This document shows positions 27,098-33,908 of a stretch of 64,000 nucleotides of DNA, one piece after another. Under the pieces are notes generated by a model. That model saw only the letters and a program-made list of their open reading frames with translations. It made no database searches and was not told where the DNA came from. Where the stretch lies: contig NZ_CP012673.1 of assembly GCF_002950945.1 (NCBI RefSeq), forward strand, positions 11,732,501 through 11,796,500, written 5' to 3'. The first letter of the stretch is position 1, and the number at the start of each line of letters is the position of its first letter. The position numbers and the translations under genes are program-made. The DNA is from Sorangium cellulosum. Its GTDB lineage: Bacteria; Myxococcota_A; Polyangia; Polyangiales; Polyangiaceae.

Positions 27098-27140
27098 GGT
27101 CAACGCGGAAGGGGGCGCCGGAAGGCTGCCCCCTTTGACC
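27098..27140 (+). terminator. Stem-loop after lipoprotein gene
   Basis: An inner perfect stem AAGGGGGC (27109-27116) with GCCCCCTT (27128-27135) sits inside an outer GGTCA/TGACC pair (27098-27102, 27136-27140). It starts 18 bases after the stop codon. The T-tract after it is short, so it is a probable but imperfect intrinsic terminator. Confidence 0.6.
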
Positions 27141-27678
27141 ATTTGGGCGCCCCTCACCGGATTGTCGCCCTGGCCGCGCGACGTCCACGGAATCTGCTGC
27201 GGCTGCATCGCGAGGCGCTCGCCTCCGGCACGGCTCGGCCGCGCCGGTGCCGCAAGCGTCGTCGGGGAGAGCGCGGCGGCGCGCGGAACGGTACGGGCGA
27301 CGGCATGCCGGCCCGAGGCCGAGGGCCTGAGCCGAACACACCCAGGTGTGCTCGAGGGCGGCCCAGGGAGGGCCGGCAGCGCGGCTCGGGGGGACCGCCG
27401 GCTCGGGACCGCCCGGGAGAGCGCTCGCGCCGGGGCGGGCGCATCGGCCTGGAGCTCCATGAACCGGGCTGGTCCGGTCGCCGGAAGGGCGGAAAGGCCG
27501 CGCCCCGCCGGGGCGCGGCGGCCGATGCGCAAGGCAGCTCACGGGGTGGCGGCCGGCCTGCCTCGGCGTCCTTCCTCACCCGGCCCCCTCAATCGCGCAG
27601 CGCGAGCCGGGTTGCGCCTTCATGGACCGAGCAACCCGTGGTAACGCTTGGCGGCGCCGCCGATGTGCGGCATCCGAC
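27141..27678. other. Long region upstream of RNase E gene with hairpins
   Basis: No gene is supported in this stretch of over 500 bases. Two inverted repeats stand out: CCGCGCCCC/GGGGCGCGG with a 3-base loop at 27498-27518, and GGGTTGC/GCAACCC at 27609-27637, the latter ending 42 bases before the RNase start. If they lie in the leader of the RNase transcript they could serve self-regulation, as the leader of enterobacterial rne does; that is speculation. Confidence 0.5.
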
Positions 27679-30447
27679 ATGGGAAAGAACCTTCTCGTCA
27701 TCAATGTGGACATCCGCGAGACACGGGTCGCGCTGATCGAAAACGGGATCATCGCTGAGCTGCATCTCGAGCGGGAGAGCTCCAAGGGGACGCTCGGAAA
27801 CATCTACCTCGGCAAGGTGAGCCGCGTATTGCCCGGCATGCAGGCCGCGTTCATCGACGTGGGGCTCGAGCGAGCCGCCTTCCTGCACGTCGAGGACCTC
27901 ATCCGGCCCGACGATTTCGAGGCGTACCTGGCCGGGCACCGCCGCCCCGCCGAGGAGGAACGCGCGTCCTCGAGGGGCCGCGCCGCGCGCGCCAGCGAGG
28001 CGCCCGGGCCCGAGCCCGAAGAGCACGAAGCCCACGATATCTCCCACGCAGAAGCCGCGCCGGAGAGCCCCGACGCAGCGGCCGAGCCCCACGATCCTCG
28101 CGGCGGAGCAGACTTCGGCGCCGAGGAGGGGTTCGAGGCGGAAGGCACCGTCGAGGAGACCAGCGACGTGCCGATCGAGCTGCCCACGGCGCTCGACGTG
28201 CTCGGAAGCCCCTCCGGACAGGCGTTCGCTGGCGTGGGGACGATGGTGGCGCTCGATGACGCCGCCGACGACCCGGAGCCGGAGATCGACGGCGCGCAAG
28301 ACGCCGTGGAGGCGGACGCGGAAGCCGACGACGACGACGACGAGGAGCTGGTCGCGCCGCCAGGCGCCGACGACGACGACGACGACAACGACGAGGCCGA
28401 GGAGGAGCTGGTCGCGGCGTCGGACGCCGATGCCGACGAAGCCGGCTCCGAGCCCGAGGAGGACGACGAGCTCGACACGCCCGCGTACGACATCGAGCCT
28501 GCCTCGCCGAAGCCCGAGGTCGCTGCGTGGAGCGCGGCCGCGGAGCGCCAGCAGCCGCCGAGCGGCGCCTCGGACAGCGGCGAGGCGGAGCCGCGGGCGG
28601 AGAGCGCGCCCGACGAGCCCGTCCTGCACGGCGCCTCCGGCGAATGGCCGGTCGGACAGGAGGAGAACGCGCCGCCGGCCCCCGAGAAGGCGGCCGCGCC
28701 GGAGGCCCCAGGCGAGGAGGTGCCGCCGGCAGCACGGGCGCGCAACGGGCGCAGCCCGCGCGGACGGCGGGAGGCGCGCGTACGCCGCTCGGGCCGGACG
28801 CGCGACCGGCGCGCGAACCTGGAGGGCACCGGCGTTGCGCTCGAGTCGGGAACACCGGCGGAGGCGCGCGAGGCGCCGCGCGAAGGGCGCGAGGGACGCG
28901 GGCCGCGCGAGGGACGCGAGCCGCGCGAAGGACGCGAGCCGCGCGAAGGGCGCGAGGGGCGCGAGGCGCCGCGCGAGGGGCGCGAGGCGCCGCGCGAGGG
29001 GCGCGAGGCGCCGCGCGAAGGGCGCGAGGCACCTCGCGAGGGGCGCGAGGCACCTCGCGAAGGGCGCGATCGCGGCGGACGAGGGCAGCAAGGCGGACGC
29101 GAAGGCCGCGAGCAGCGCGGGCGCGACCAGCGCGCGCGCGGGCGCGACCAGGCGCGGGACGGCAAGGGCAAGAGCGCCGCGCGCGGCCAGCAGAGCTCGC
29201 GCAGCTGGCAGAACGAGCCGCCGCGCATCTCCAAATCGACCCCGATCCGCGAGGTCGTCCGCGAGGGGCAGGAGGTCATCGTCCAGATCTCGAAGGAGCC
29301 GATCGGGACGAAGGGCGCCCGCGTCACGAGCCATATCTCGCTGCCCGGCCGCTACGTCGTGTACCTGCCGACCGTCGATCACATCGGGATCTCGAAGCGG
29401 ATCGGCTCCGAGAAGGAGCGCTCCCGGCTGCGCGACGCGATCGAGGCGATGAAGCCCCCGCAGGGCGGGCTCATCGTGCGCACGCTCGCCGAGGGCCTCA
29501 CGAAGAAGCAGCTGAAGGCCGACGTCGGCTACCTCGTGCGCCTCTGGGGCGAGGTCGCGAAGAAGCGGGAGAGCGGCGTGAGGGCGCCGGCGGTGCTCTA
29601 CACCGAGCTCGACCTGGTGCTGAAGACCGCCCGCGATCTCTTCACCGACGACATCGAGAAGATCGTGATCGACGACCGCGAGGAGTACATCCGCCTGCGG
29701 CGCTTCGTCGAGATGTTCATGCCCGAGCGCGCCGACGCGGTGGAGCTCTACGAGGGGACCGAGCCGATCTTCGACGCGTACGGCATCGAGGACGAGATCC
29801 AGCGCGCGCTCTCGCGCAAGGTCCCGCTCCCGTCGGGGGGGCACCTGATCATCGATCAGGCCGAGGCGCTCACCGCGATCGACGTGAACACGGGGCGGTT
29901 CGTCGGCAAGGGGTCGAAGGACCTCGAGGAGACGATCCTCACGACGAACCTCGAGGCGGTCGAGGAGATCGCGTATCAGCTGCGGTTCCGCAACATCGGC
30001 GGCCTGATCATCCTCGACCTCATCGACATGGAGCGGGCGCAGAACCGGGAGAAGGTGCGGCGCCGCCTCGAGGAGCTGCTCGCCAAGGACAAGGCGAAGA
30101 CCACGCTGAACCGGATCTCCGATCTCGGCCTGATCGAGATGACCCGGAAGCGGACGCGCGAGAGCCTCGGGCGGACGATCCTGGAGCCGTGTTTCTACTG
30201 CGACGGGACGGGGCAGCTGCAGTCCAAGCAGACCGTCGCCTACGAGATCCTGCGGCAGATTCGGCGCGAGCGGATGAACTTGCCCGGCTACTCGGTCGTG
30301 GTCAACGCGCATCCGGCGGTGATCGATCTCCTGAAGAACGACGAGCGCATCGCCGTGCAGGAGGCGGAGCGGCTGTTCCAGCGGCGGATCGATCTCGTGC
30401 CCCGGAAGGAGTACCACCTCGAGCAGTTCGATCTGCAAGGCAGGTAA
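27679..30447 (+). CDS. RNase E/G family endoribonuclease with large S1 insert
   Basis: 922 residues from the ATG at 27679, matching the conserved start MGKNLLVINVDIRETRVALIE. The S1 domain begins normally (NIYLGKVSRVLPGMQAAFID) but is interrupted after about residue 75 and resumes near 522 (PIREVVREGQEVIVQISKEP). The insert has a Glu/Asp-rich part (about 210-270), a Pro/Ala/Glu part, then Arg/Glu/Gly repeats (about 397-465). The catalytic core is intact: metal-binding Asp735 (LTAIDVNTG) and Asp780 (IILDLIDM), and the zinc-link Cys838-x2-Cys841. It ends soon after the core, with no C-terminal scaffold. It cleaves single-stranded, AU-rich RNA. It heads a cluster with pilZ, rib genes and nusB. 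Confidence 0.94.
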   Translation: MGKNLLVINVDIRETRVALIENGIIAELHLERESSKGTLGNIYLGKVSRVLPGMQAAFIDVGLERAAFLHVEDLIRPDDFEAYLAGHRRPAEEERASSRGRAARASEAPGPEPEEHEAHDISHAEAAPESPDAAAEPHDPRGGADFGAEEGFEAEGTVEETSDVPIELPTALDVLGSPSGQAFAGVGTMVALDDAADDPEPEIDGAQDAVEADAEADDDDDEELVAPPGADDDDDDNDEAEEELVAASDADADEAGSEPEEDDELDTPAYDIEPASPKPEVAAWSAAAERQQPPSGASDSGEAEPRAESAPDEPVLHGASGEWPVGQEENAPPAPEKAAAPEAPGEEVPPAARARNGRSPRGRREARVRRSGRTRDRRANLEGTGVALESGTPAEAREAPREGREGRGPREGREPREGREPREGREGREAPREGREAPREGREAPREGREAPREGREAPREGRDRGGRGQQGGREGREQRGRDQRARGRDQARDGKGKSAARGQQSSRSWQNEPPRISKSTPIREVVREGQEVIVQISKEPIGTKGARVTSHISLPGRYVVYLPTVDHIGISKRIGSEKERSRLRDAIEAMKPPQGGLIVRTLAEGLTKKQLKADVGYLVRLWGEVAKKRESGVRAPAVLYTELDLVLKTARDLFTDDIEKIVIDDREEYIRLRRFVEMFMPERADAVELYEGTEPIFDAYGIEDEIQRALSRKVPLPSGGHLIIDQAEALTAIDVNTGRFVGKGSKDLEETILTTNLEAVEEIAYQLRFRNIGGLIILDLIDMERAQNREKVRRRLEELLAKDKAKTTLNRISDLGLIEMTRKRTRESLGRTILEPCFYCDGTGQLQSKQTVAYEILRQIRRERMNLPGYSVVVNAHPAVIDLLKNDERIAVQEAERLFQRRIDLVPRKEYHLEQFDLQGR
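28867..29068 (+). repeat. Imperfect 12-21 bp repeats encoding Arg-Glu-Gly-Arg runs
   Basis: Degenerate in-frame repeats inside the RNase S1 insert. A 21-base unit coding for REAPREG occurs about six times toward the 3' end, preceded by shorter units coding for GREPRE. The encoded segment alternates Arg and Glu, giving strong mixed charge and expected disorder. Confidence 0.85.
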
Positions 30448-30453
30448 GGCGCC

Positions 30454-30813
30454 ATGGCGGACGATCAGGGTTCTCCGGAGAGCAGCGAGAAGACGGGACG
30501 CAAGGACGAGCGCGTCACCATCAACAAGGAGTTCGAGTCCTATGACGCGTTCATCAACGAGTACGTGACGAACATCTCCCGCACGGGCGTGTTCGTGCGG
30601 TCGAAGACGCCGCTCGCCGTCGGGACGAAGGTGAACCTCCGGTTCACCGTGATCATGGACGACATCGAGACGATCGAGGGCGTCGGCGAGGTCGTGCGCG
30701 TGCACGACGATCCCCAGGGGATGGGCGTCGTGTTCACCGAGCTCTCGAGCTACTCGCAGGGGCTCATCGACAAGCTCCTGACCAGCCAGGGGCACCGCGC
30801 GTCGAAGGACTAG
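30454..30813 (+). CDS. PilZ-domain protein, TIGR02266 type
   Basis: 119 residues. A charged N-terminus (GRKDERVTINKEF) leads to NISRTGVFVRSKTPLAVGTKVNLRF and GVGEVVRVHDDPQGMGVVF, matching the PilZ-like family expanded in myxobacteria. Canonical PilZ binds cyclic-di-GMP through RxxxR and D/NxSxxG; here NxSxxG is clear but the arginine pair is doubtful, so binding is uncertain. It begins 6 bases after the RNase stop and 20 bases before ribE, so it is embedded in a housekeeping operon rather than a signalling one. Confidence 0.85.
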   Translation: MADDQGSPESSEKTGRKDERVTINKEFESYDAFINEYVTNISRTGVFVRSKTPLAVGTKVNLRFTVIMDDIETIEGVGEVVRVHDDPQGMGVVFTELSSYSQGLIDKLLTSQGHRASKD

Positions 30814-30833
30814 GCGCGGAGGAGGCTTCGGCG

Positions 30834-31559
30834 ATGTTCACCGGGCTTGTCGAGACGATCGGGGTCCTCCGCCGCCGGAGCGGCGGCGCCGTGGCCCGCG
30901 CGCTCATCGAGGCGAACCTCGGGCCGCTGTCGCTCGGCGAGTCCATCAGCGTGAACGGCGCCTGCCTCACCGTCGACCGCATCGCGCCGGGCGGGTTCGA
31001 GTGCGACATGTCCTCGGAGACCCTCCGCCGCACCACGCTCGGCGCGCTGCCGGTCGGCGCGCGGGTCCACCTCGAGCGCGCGACGCCGCTCGGCGCGCGG
31101 ATGGGCGGGCACGTGGTGCTCGGCCACGTGGACGGCCTCGGGCGCGTCGCCGAGCGGTCGCACGCCGGCGACGCGATCCGCCTCTCGATGAGCGCCCCGC
31201 CCGAGCTCGCGGCGTACCTCGCCCCGAAGGGCTCGATCGCCGTAGACGGCGCGAGCCTCACGATCAACGCCGTGTCCGCGGCGGGCGCCGCGTCGGCCTG
31301 GTTCGAGGTCATGCTCGTGCCGCACACCATCGAGCGGACGCTGCTCGGCGAGCTCCGCCCGGGCACGACCGTCAACCTTGAAGTTGACGTGCTCGCGCGC
31401 TACGTGGCGCGGCAGCTCGAGGTCGCATCGCTCGTCAGCCTGCGGAGCCGCTCGAGCGGAGACGCTCGCGAGGGCGACGACGAGCGCGGAAATACGGGAG
31501 AGCATGCGGATCACGACGAACGACTCCTCGCAAAGCTGCGCGCGGGGGGATTCTGGTGA
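30834..31559 (+). CDS. ribE: Riboflavin synthase, alpha subunit
   Basis: 241 residues starting MFTGLVETIGVL, the diagnostic riboflavin synthase N-terminus. Two lumazine-binding repeats are visible: SVNGACLTVDRI followed by FECDMSSETLRRTTLG, and the second with GGHVVLGHVDGLG, SIAVDGASLTINAV and MLVPHTIERTLLG. The enzyme dismutates two 6,7-dimethyl-8-ribityllumazines into riboflavin. An approximately 30-residue charged insert (about 203-230) precedes the C-terminal LLAKLRAGGFW. GGAGG precedes the ATG. Next genes are the ribBA-like gene and ribH, so the cluster covers the late pathway. Confidence 0.96.
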   Translation: MFTGLVETIGVLRRRSGGAVARALIEANLGPLSLGESISVNGACLTVDRIAPGGFECDMSSETLRRTTLGALPVGARVHLERATPLGARMGGHVVLGHVDGLGRVAERSHAGDAIRLSMSAPPELAAYLAPKGSIAVDGASLTINAVSAAGAASAWFEVMLVPHTIERTLLGELRPGTTVNLEVDVLARYVARQLEVASLVSLRSRSSGDAREGDDERGNTGEHADHDERLLAKLRAGGFW

Positions 31560-31614
31560 GGCTCTGTCAGCCTCGAGCGGCAAGCTCGGCCACGACATGA
31601 CCTCCGGGGGTCCG

Positions 31615-32784
31615 ATGCCTCACCGGCTGACCATCGACAAGGCGGTGCTCGATCGCGTGAACACCGCGCTCGATCACATCCGCGCCGGCAAGATGGTGAT
31701 CCTGGTCGACGACGAGGATCGCGAGAACGAGGGGGACCTCTGCATGGCGGCGGAGGCGGTGACCCCCGAGGCGATCAACTTCATGGCGATGCACGGGCGC
31801 GGCCTCATCTGCCTCGCCCTCGACGAGGAGCAGGTCGCGCGCCTCGAGCTGCCGATGATGTCGGCGCCGGGGCGCAACGGGCCGCCGCTCGGCACCGCCT
31901 TCACCGTGAGCATCGAGGCCCGCACGGGGGTGACGACGGGGATCAGCGCCGCCGACCGGGCGCACACGATCCGGGTGGCCATCGGGCGCGACGCCAGGCC
32001 CGAGGACCTCGTCACGCCGGGGCACGTCTTCCCGCTCAAGGCGCGGCGCGGGGGCGTGCTCGTGCGGACGGGGCAGACCGAGGGGTCCGTGGACCTCGCG
32101 CGCCTCGCCGGGATGCGGCCCGCGGGCGTCATCTGCGAGATCATGAACGACGACGGCAGCATGGCGCGCATGCCGGACCTCGAGGCGTTCGCCGCGAAGC
32201 ACGGGCTCCTGATCGTGACGGTCGCGGACCTCATCCAGTACCGGCTCCAGACCGAGCGGATGGTCCGGCGCGTCAGCGAGCGGACGCTGCGGCTCGACCT
32301 CACCGGCACGGAGTGGTCGGCCTACGTGTACGAGGTCATCAACGAGCCGCGGCAGTTCATCGCGCTGACCAAGGGCGCGGTCGCGACGCCGGAGCCGATC
32401 CTCTGCCGGGTGCACTCCGGCTCGATCATCGCGGATCTGTTCAGCTCCACGCCCTTCGACGGCGGCTCGAACCTGCGCGAGGCGCTGCTCGCGATCGAGA
32501 GCACGGGCGTCGGCGTGGTCGTCTACATCCCCTCGCGGGGGGACCTGAGCCGCGAGCTGGAGCAGCTGAAGGGCCCGCTGCCCGACGAGAGCGCCCCCGT
32601 GCTCCAGGCGCAGCAGCCGTGGACGCTGCGGGAGTTCGGCCTCGGCGCGCAGGTCCTGGCGGATCTCGGGGTGCACCAGATCCGGCTGCTCACGAACAGC
32701 CAGCCGAAGATCGTGGGGCTCACCGGGTTCGGGCTCACCGTGACCGAGCGGGTGCCGCTCGTGTCGATGAAGGCCGAGGCCTGA
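31615..32784 (+). CDS. ribB: DHBP synthase with degenerate GTP cyclohydrolase II domain (RibBX type)
   Basis: 389 residues from the ATG at 31615 (31597 is an alternative). The N-terminal domain is an intact 3,4-dihydroxy-2-butanone-4-phosphate synthase: VDDEDRENEGDLCMAAE, TGVTTGISAADRA, TPGHVFPLKARRGGVLVR. The C-terminal half follows RibA (VHSGSIIADLF, REFGLGAQVLADLGVHQIRLLTN, GFGLTVTERVPL) but the three zinc cysteines of GTP cyclohydrolase II are Ser270, Phe281 and Gly283, and the RQEGRGIGL loop reads YIPSRGDLSREL. It should make the 4-carbon precursor but not open GTP. A true RibA must be elsewhere. Confidence 0.92.
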   Translation: MPHRLTIDKAVLDRVNTALDHIRAGKMVILVDDEDRENEGDLCMAAEAVTPEAINFMAMHGRGLICLALDEEQVARLELPMMSAPGRNGPPLGTAFTVSIEARTGVTTGISAADRAHTIRVAIGRDARPEDLVTPGHVFPLKARRGGVLVRTGQTEGSVDLARLAGMRPAGVICEIMNDDGSMARMPDLEAFAAKHGLLIVTVADLIQYRLQTERMVRRVSERTLRLDLTGTEWSAYVYEVINEPRQFIALTKGAVATPEPILCRVHSGSIIADLFSSTPFDGGSNLREALLAIESTGVGVVVYIPSRGDLSRELEQLKGPLPDESAPVLQAQQPWTLREFGLGAQVLADLGVHQIRLLTNSQPKIVGLTGFGLTVTERVPLVSMKAEA

Positions 32785-32878
32785 CGCGCCGAGGCCCCGA
32801 AGAACGAGGGCGCTCCGAGAGGATCGCGAGCGCCGCGACCGCGCACCACGCGCGGCCAAGGAAGAGAGAGGACGGCGG

Positions 32879-33388
32879 ATGGCACAGCAAGCGGCCGGGC
32901 AAGCTCAGCCGAGGGTGATCGAAGGGAACCTGGTGGTCCCGCCGGGGGCGCGCTTCGCGCTCGTGGCGAGCCGGTTCAACCACTTCATCGTCGACCGCCT
33001 GGTCGACGGCGCGCTCGACGCCATCGCGCGGCACGGCGGCTCGCTCGAGCGGACGTCGATCGTGCGCGTCCCGGGGGCGTGGGAGGTGCCGACCATCGTC
33101 GGGAGGCTCGCGAACCGGAAGAGCGTCGACGCGATCATCGCGCTCGGCGCCGTGATCCGCGGATCGACCCCACATTTCGACTACGTGGCCGCCGAGGTCA
33201 CGAAGGGGATCGCGACCGTGTCGCTCCAGACGGGGCTGCCGGTCACGTTCGGCGTCCTCACGACCGAATCGATCGAGCAGGCGATCGAGCGGGCGGGGAC
33301 GAAACATGGCAATAAGGGGTGGGAGGCCGCGGTCAGCGCGATCGAGATGCTCGCGCTCGGCGCGTCGCTGGACGCCGCTGGCCTGTAG
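32879..33388 (+). CDS. ribH: 6,7-dimethyl-8-ribityllumazine synthase
   Basis: 169 residues. Conserved elements: ALVASRFNHFIVDRLVDGALDAI at the N-terminus, RVPGAWEVPTIV, IALGAVIRGSTPHFDYVAAEV and VTFGVLTTESIEQAIERAGTKHGNKGWEAA. His in TPHFDY is the general base. The enzyme condenses the RibB product with 5-amino-6-ribitylaminouracil and typically forms 60-meric or pentameric shells. A 20-residue Gln/Ala-rich N-terminus precedes the core. AGAGAGGA lies before the ATG. ribH-nusB adjacency with a 15-base gap is widespread in bacteria. Confidence 0.97.
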   Translation: MAQQAAGQAQPRVIEGNLVVPPGARFALVASRFNHFIVDRLVDGALDAIARHGGSLERTSIVRVPGAWEVPTIVGRLANRKSVDAIIALGAVIRGSTPHFDYVAAEVTKGIATVSLQTGLPVTFGVLTTESIEQAIERAGTKHGNKGWEAAVSAIEMLALGASLDAAGL

Positions 33389-33403
33389 ACAGAGGTTTCG
33401 GAG

Positions 33404-33826
33404 ATGGGTGCGCGTTCGACCGGCCGCGAGGCGGCCTTGCAGATGCTGTTCGCGGTAGAGGCCGGCGGAAACTCGGCGCCGCGCGTCCTCGCGACCTACT
33501 GGCGCGAGACGCCGGGCGATCCGGAGGGGCGTGCGTACGCGGACGAGGTGGTGACGGGCGTCGCCAGGGATCTCGCGGCCGTCGACGAGGCGATCCGCAA
33601 GGCGAGCACCAACTGGCGCCTGGAGCGGATGGCGCGGGTCGACCGCAACGTCCTCCGGCTCGGCGCGTGGGAGCTCATGAACCACCCGGAGGTGCCGCGC
33701 GCGGTCATCCTCGACGAGGCGGTCGAGCTCGCCAAGCGCTACGGCAGCGAGGAGAGCGGCGCGTTCGTGAACGGCGTGCTCGATCGGATCGCCGAGAACC
33801 TCGGGCGCGTCGACCGGGACCGCTGA
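33404..33826 (+). CDS. nusB: Transcription antitermination factor NusB
   Basis: 140 residues, all-helical NusB. Matches include TGREAALQMLFAVEAGG at the N-terminus, RMARVDRNVLRLGAWELM, VPRAVILDEAVELAKRYGSEESGAFVNGVLDRIAE. NusB with S10/NusE binds boxA RNA for rRNA antitermination. AGAGG stands upstream of the ATG. It closes the rne-pilZ-rib cluster; the last codons lie in a 49-base tandem duplication shared with the end of the converging mutS2. Confidence 0.96.
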   Translation: MGARSTGREAALQMLFAVEAGGNSAPRVLATYWRETPGDPEGRAYADEVVTGVARDLAAVDEAIRKASTNWRLERMARVDRNVLRLGAWELMNHPEVPRAVILDEAVELAKRYGSEESGAFVNGVLDRIAENLGRVDRDR

Positions 33827-33908
33827 GCGCGCGGCGCGCCGCTCACCACGTCCGCCACCCGACCGGGACCGCCGAGCGCGCCGCGCAGCCGCTCACCACT
33901 TCAGCCAC
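33812..33908. repeat. 49-bp tandem duplication joining nusB and mutS2 ends
   Basis: Two adjacent units beginning GACCGGGACCGC and containing GAGCGCG and CCGCTCACCAC. The first (33812-33860) spans the nusB stop; the second (33861-33908) contains the mutS2 stop. The copies differ at several positions, so the event is not recent. It probably generated the short spacer between the converging genes. Confidence 0.8.

Noticed and set aside
30814..30833. FMN riboswitch before ribE
   Set aside because: The gap is only 20 bases and no conserved riboswitch sequence is seen before any rib gene.
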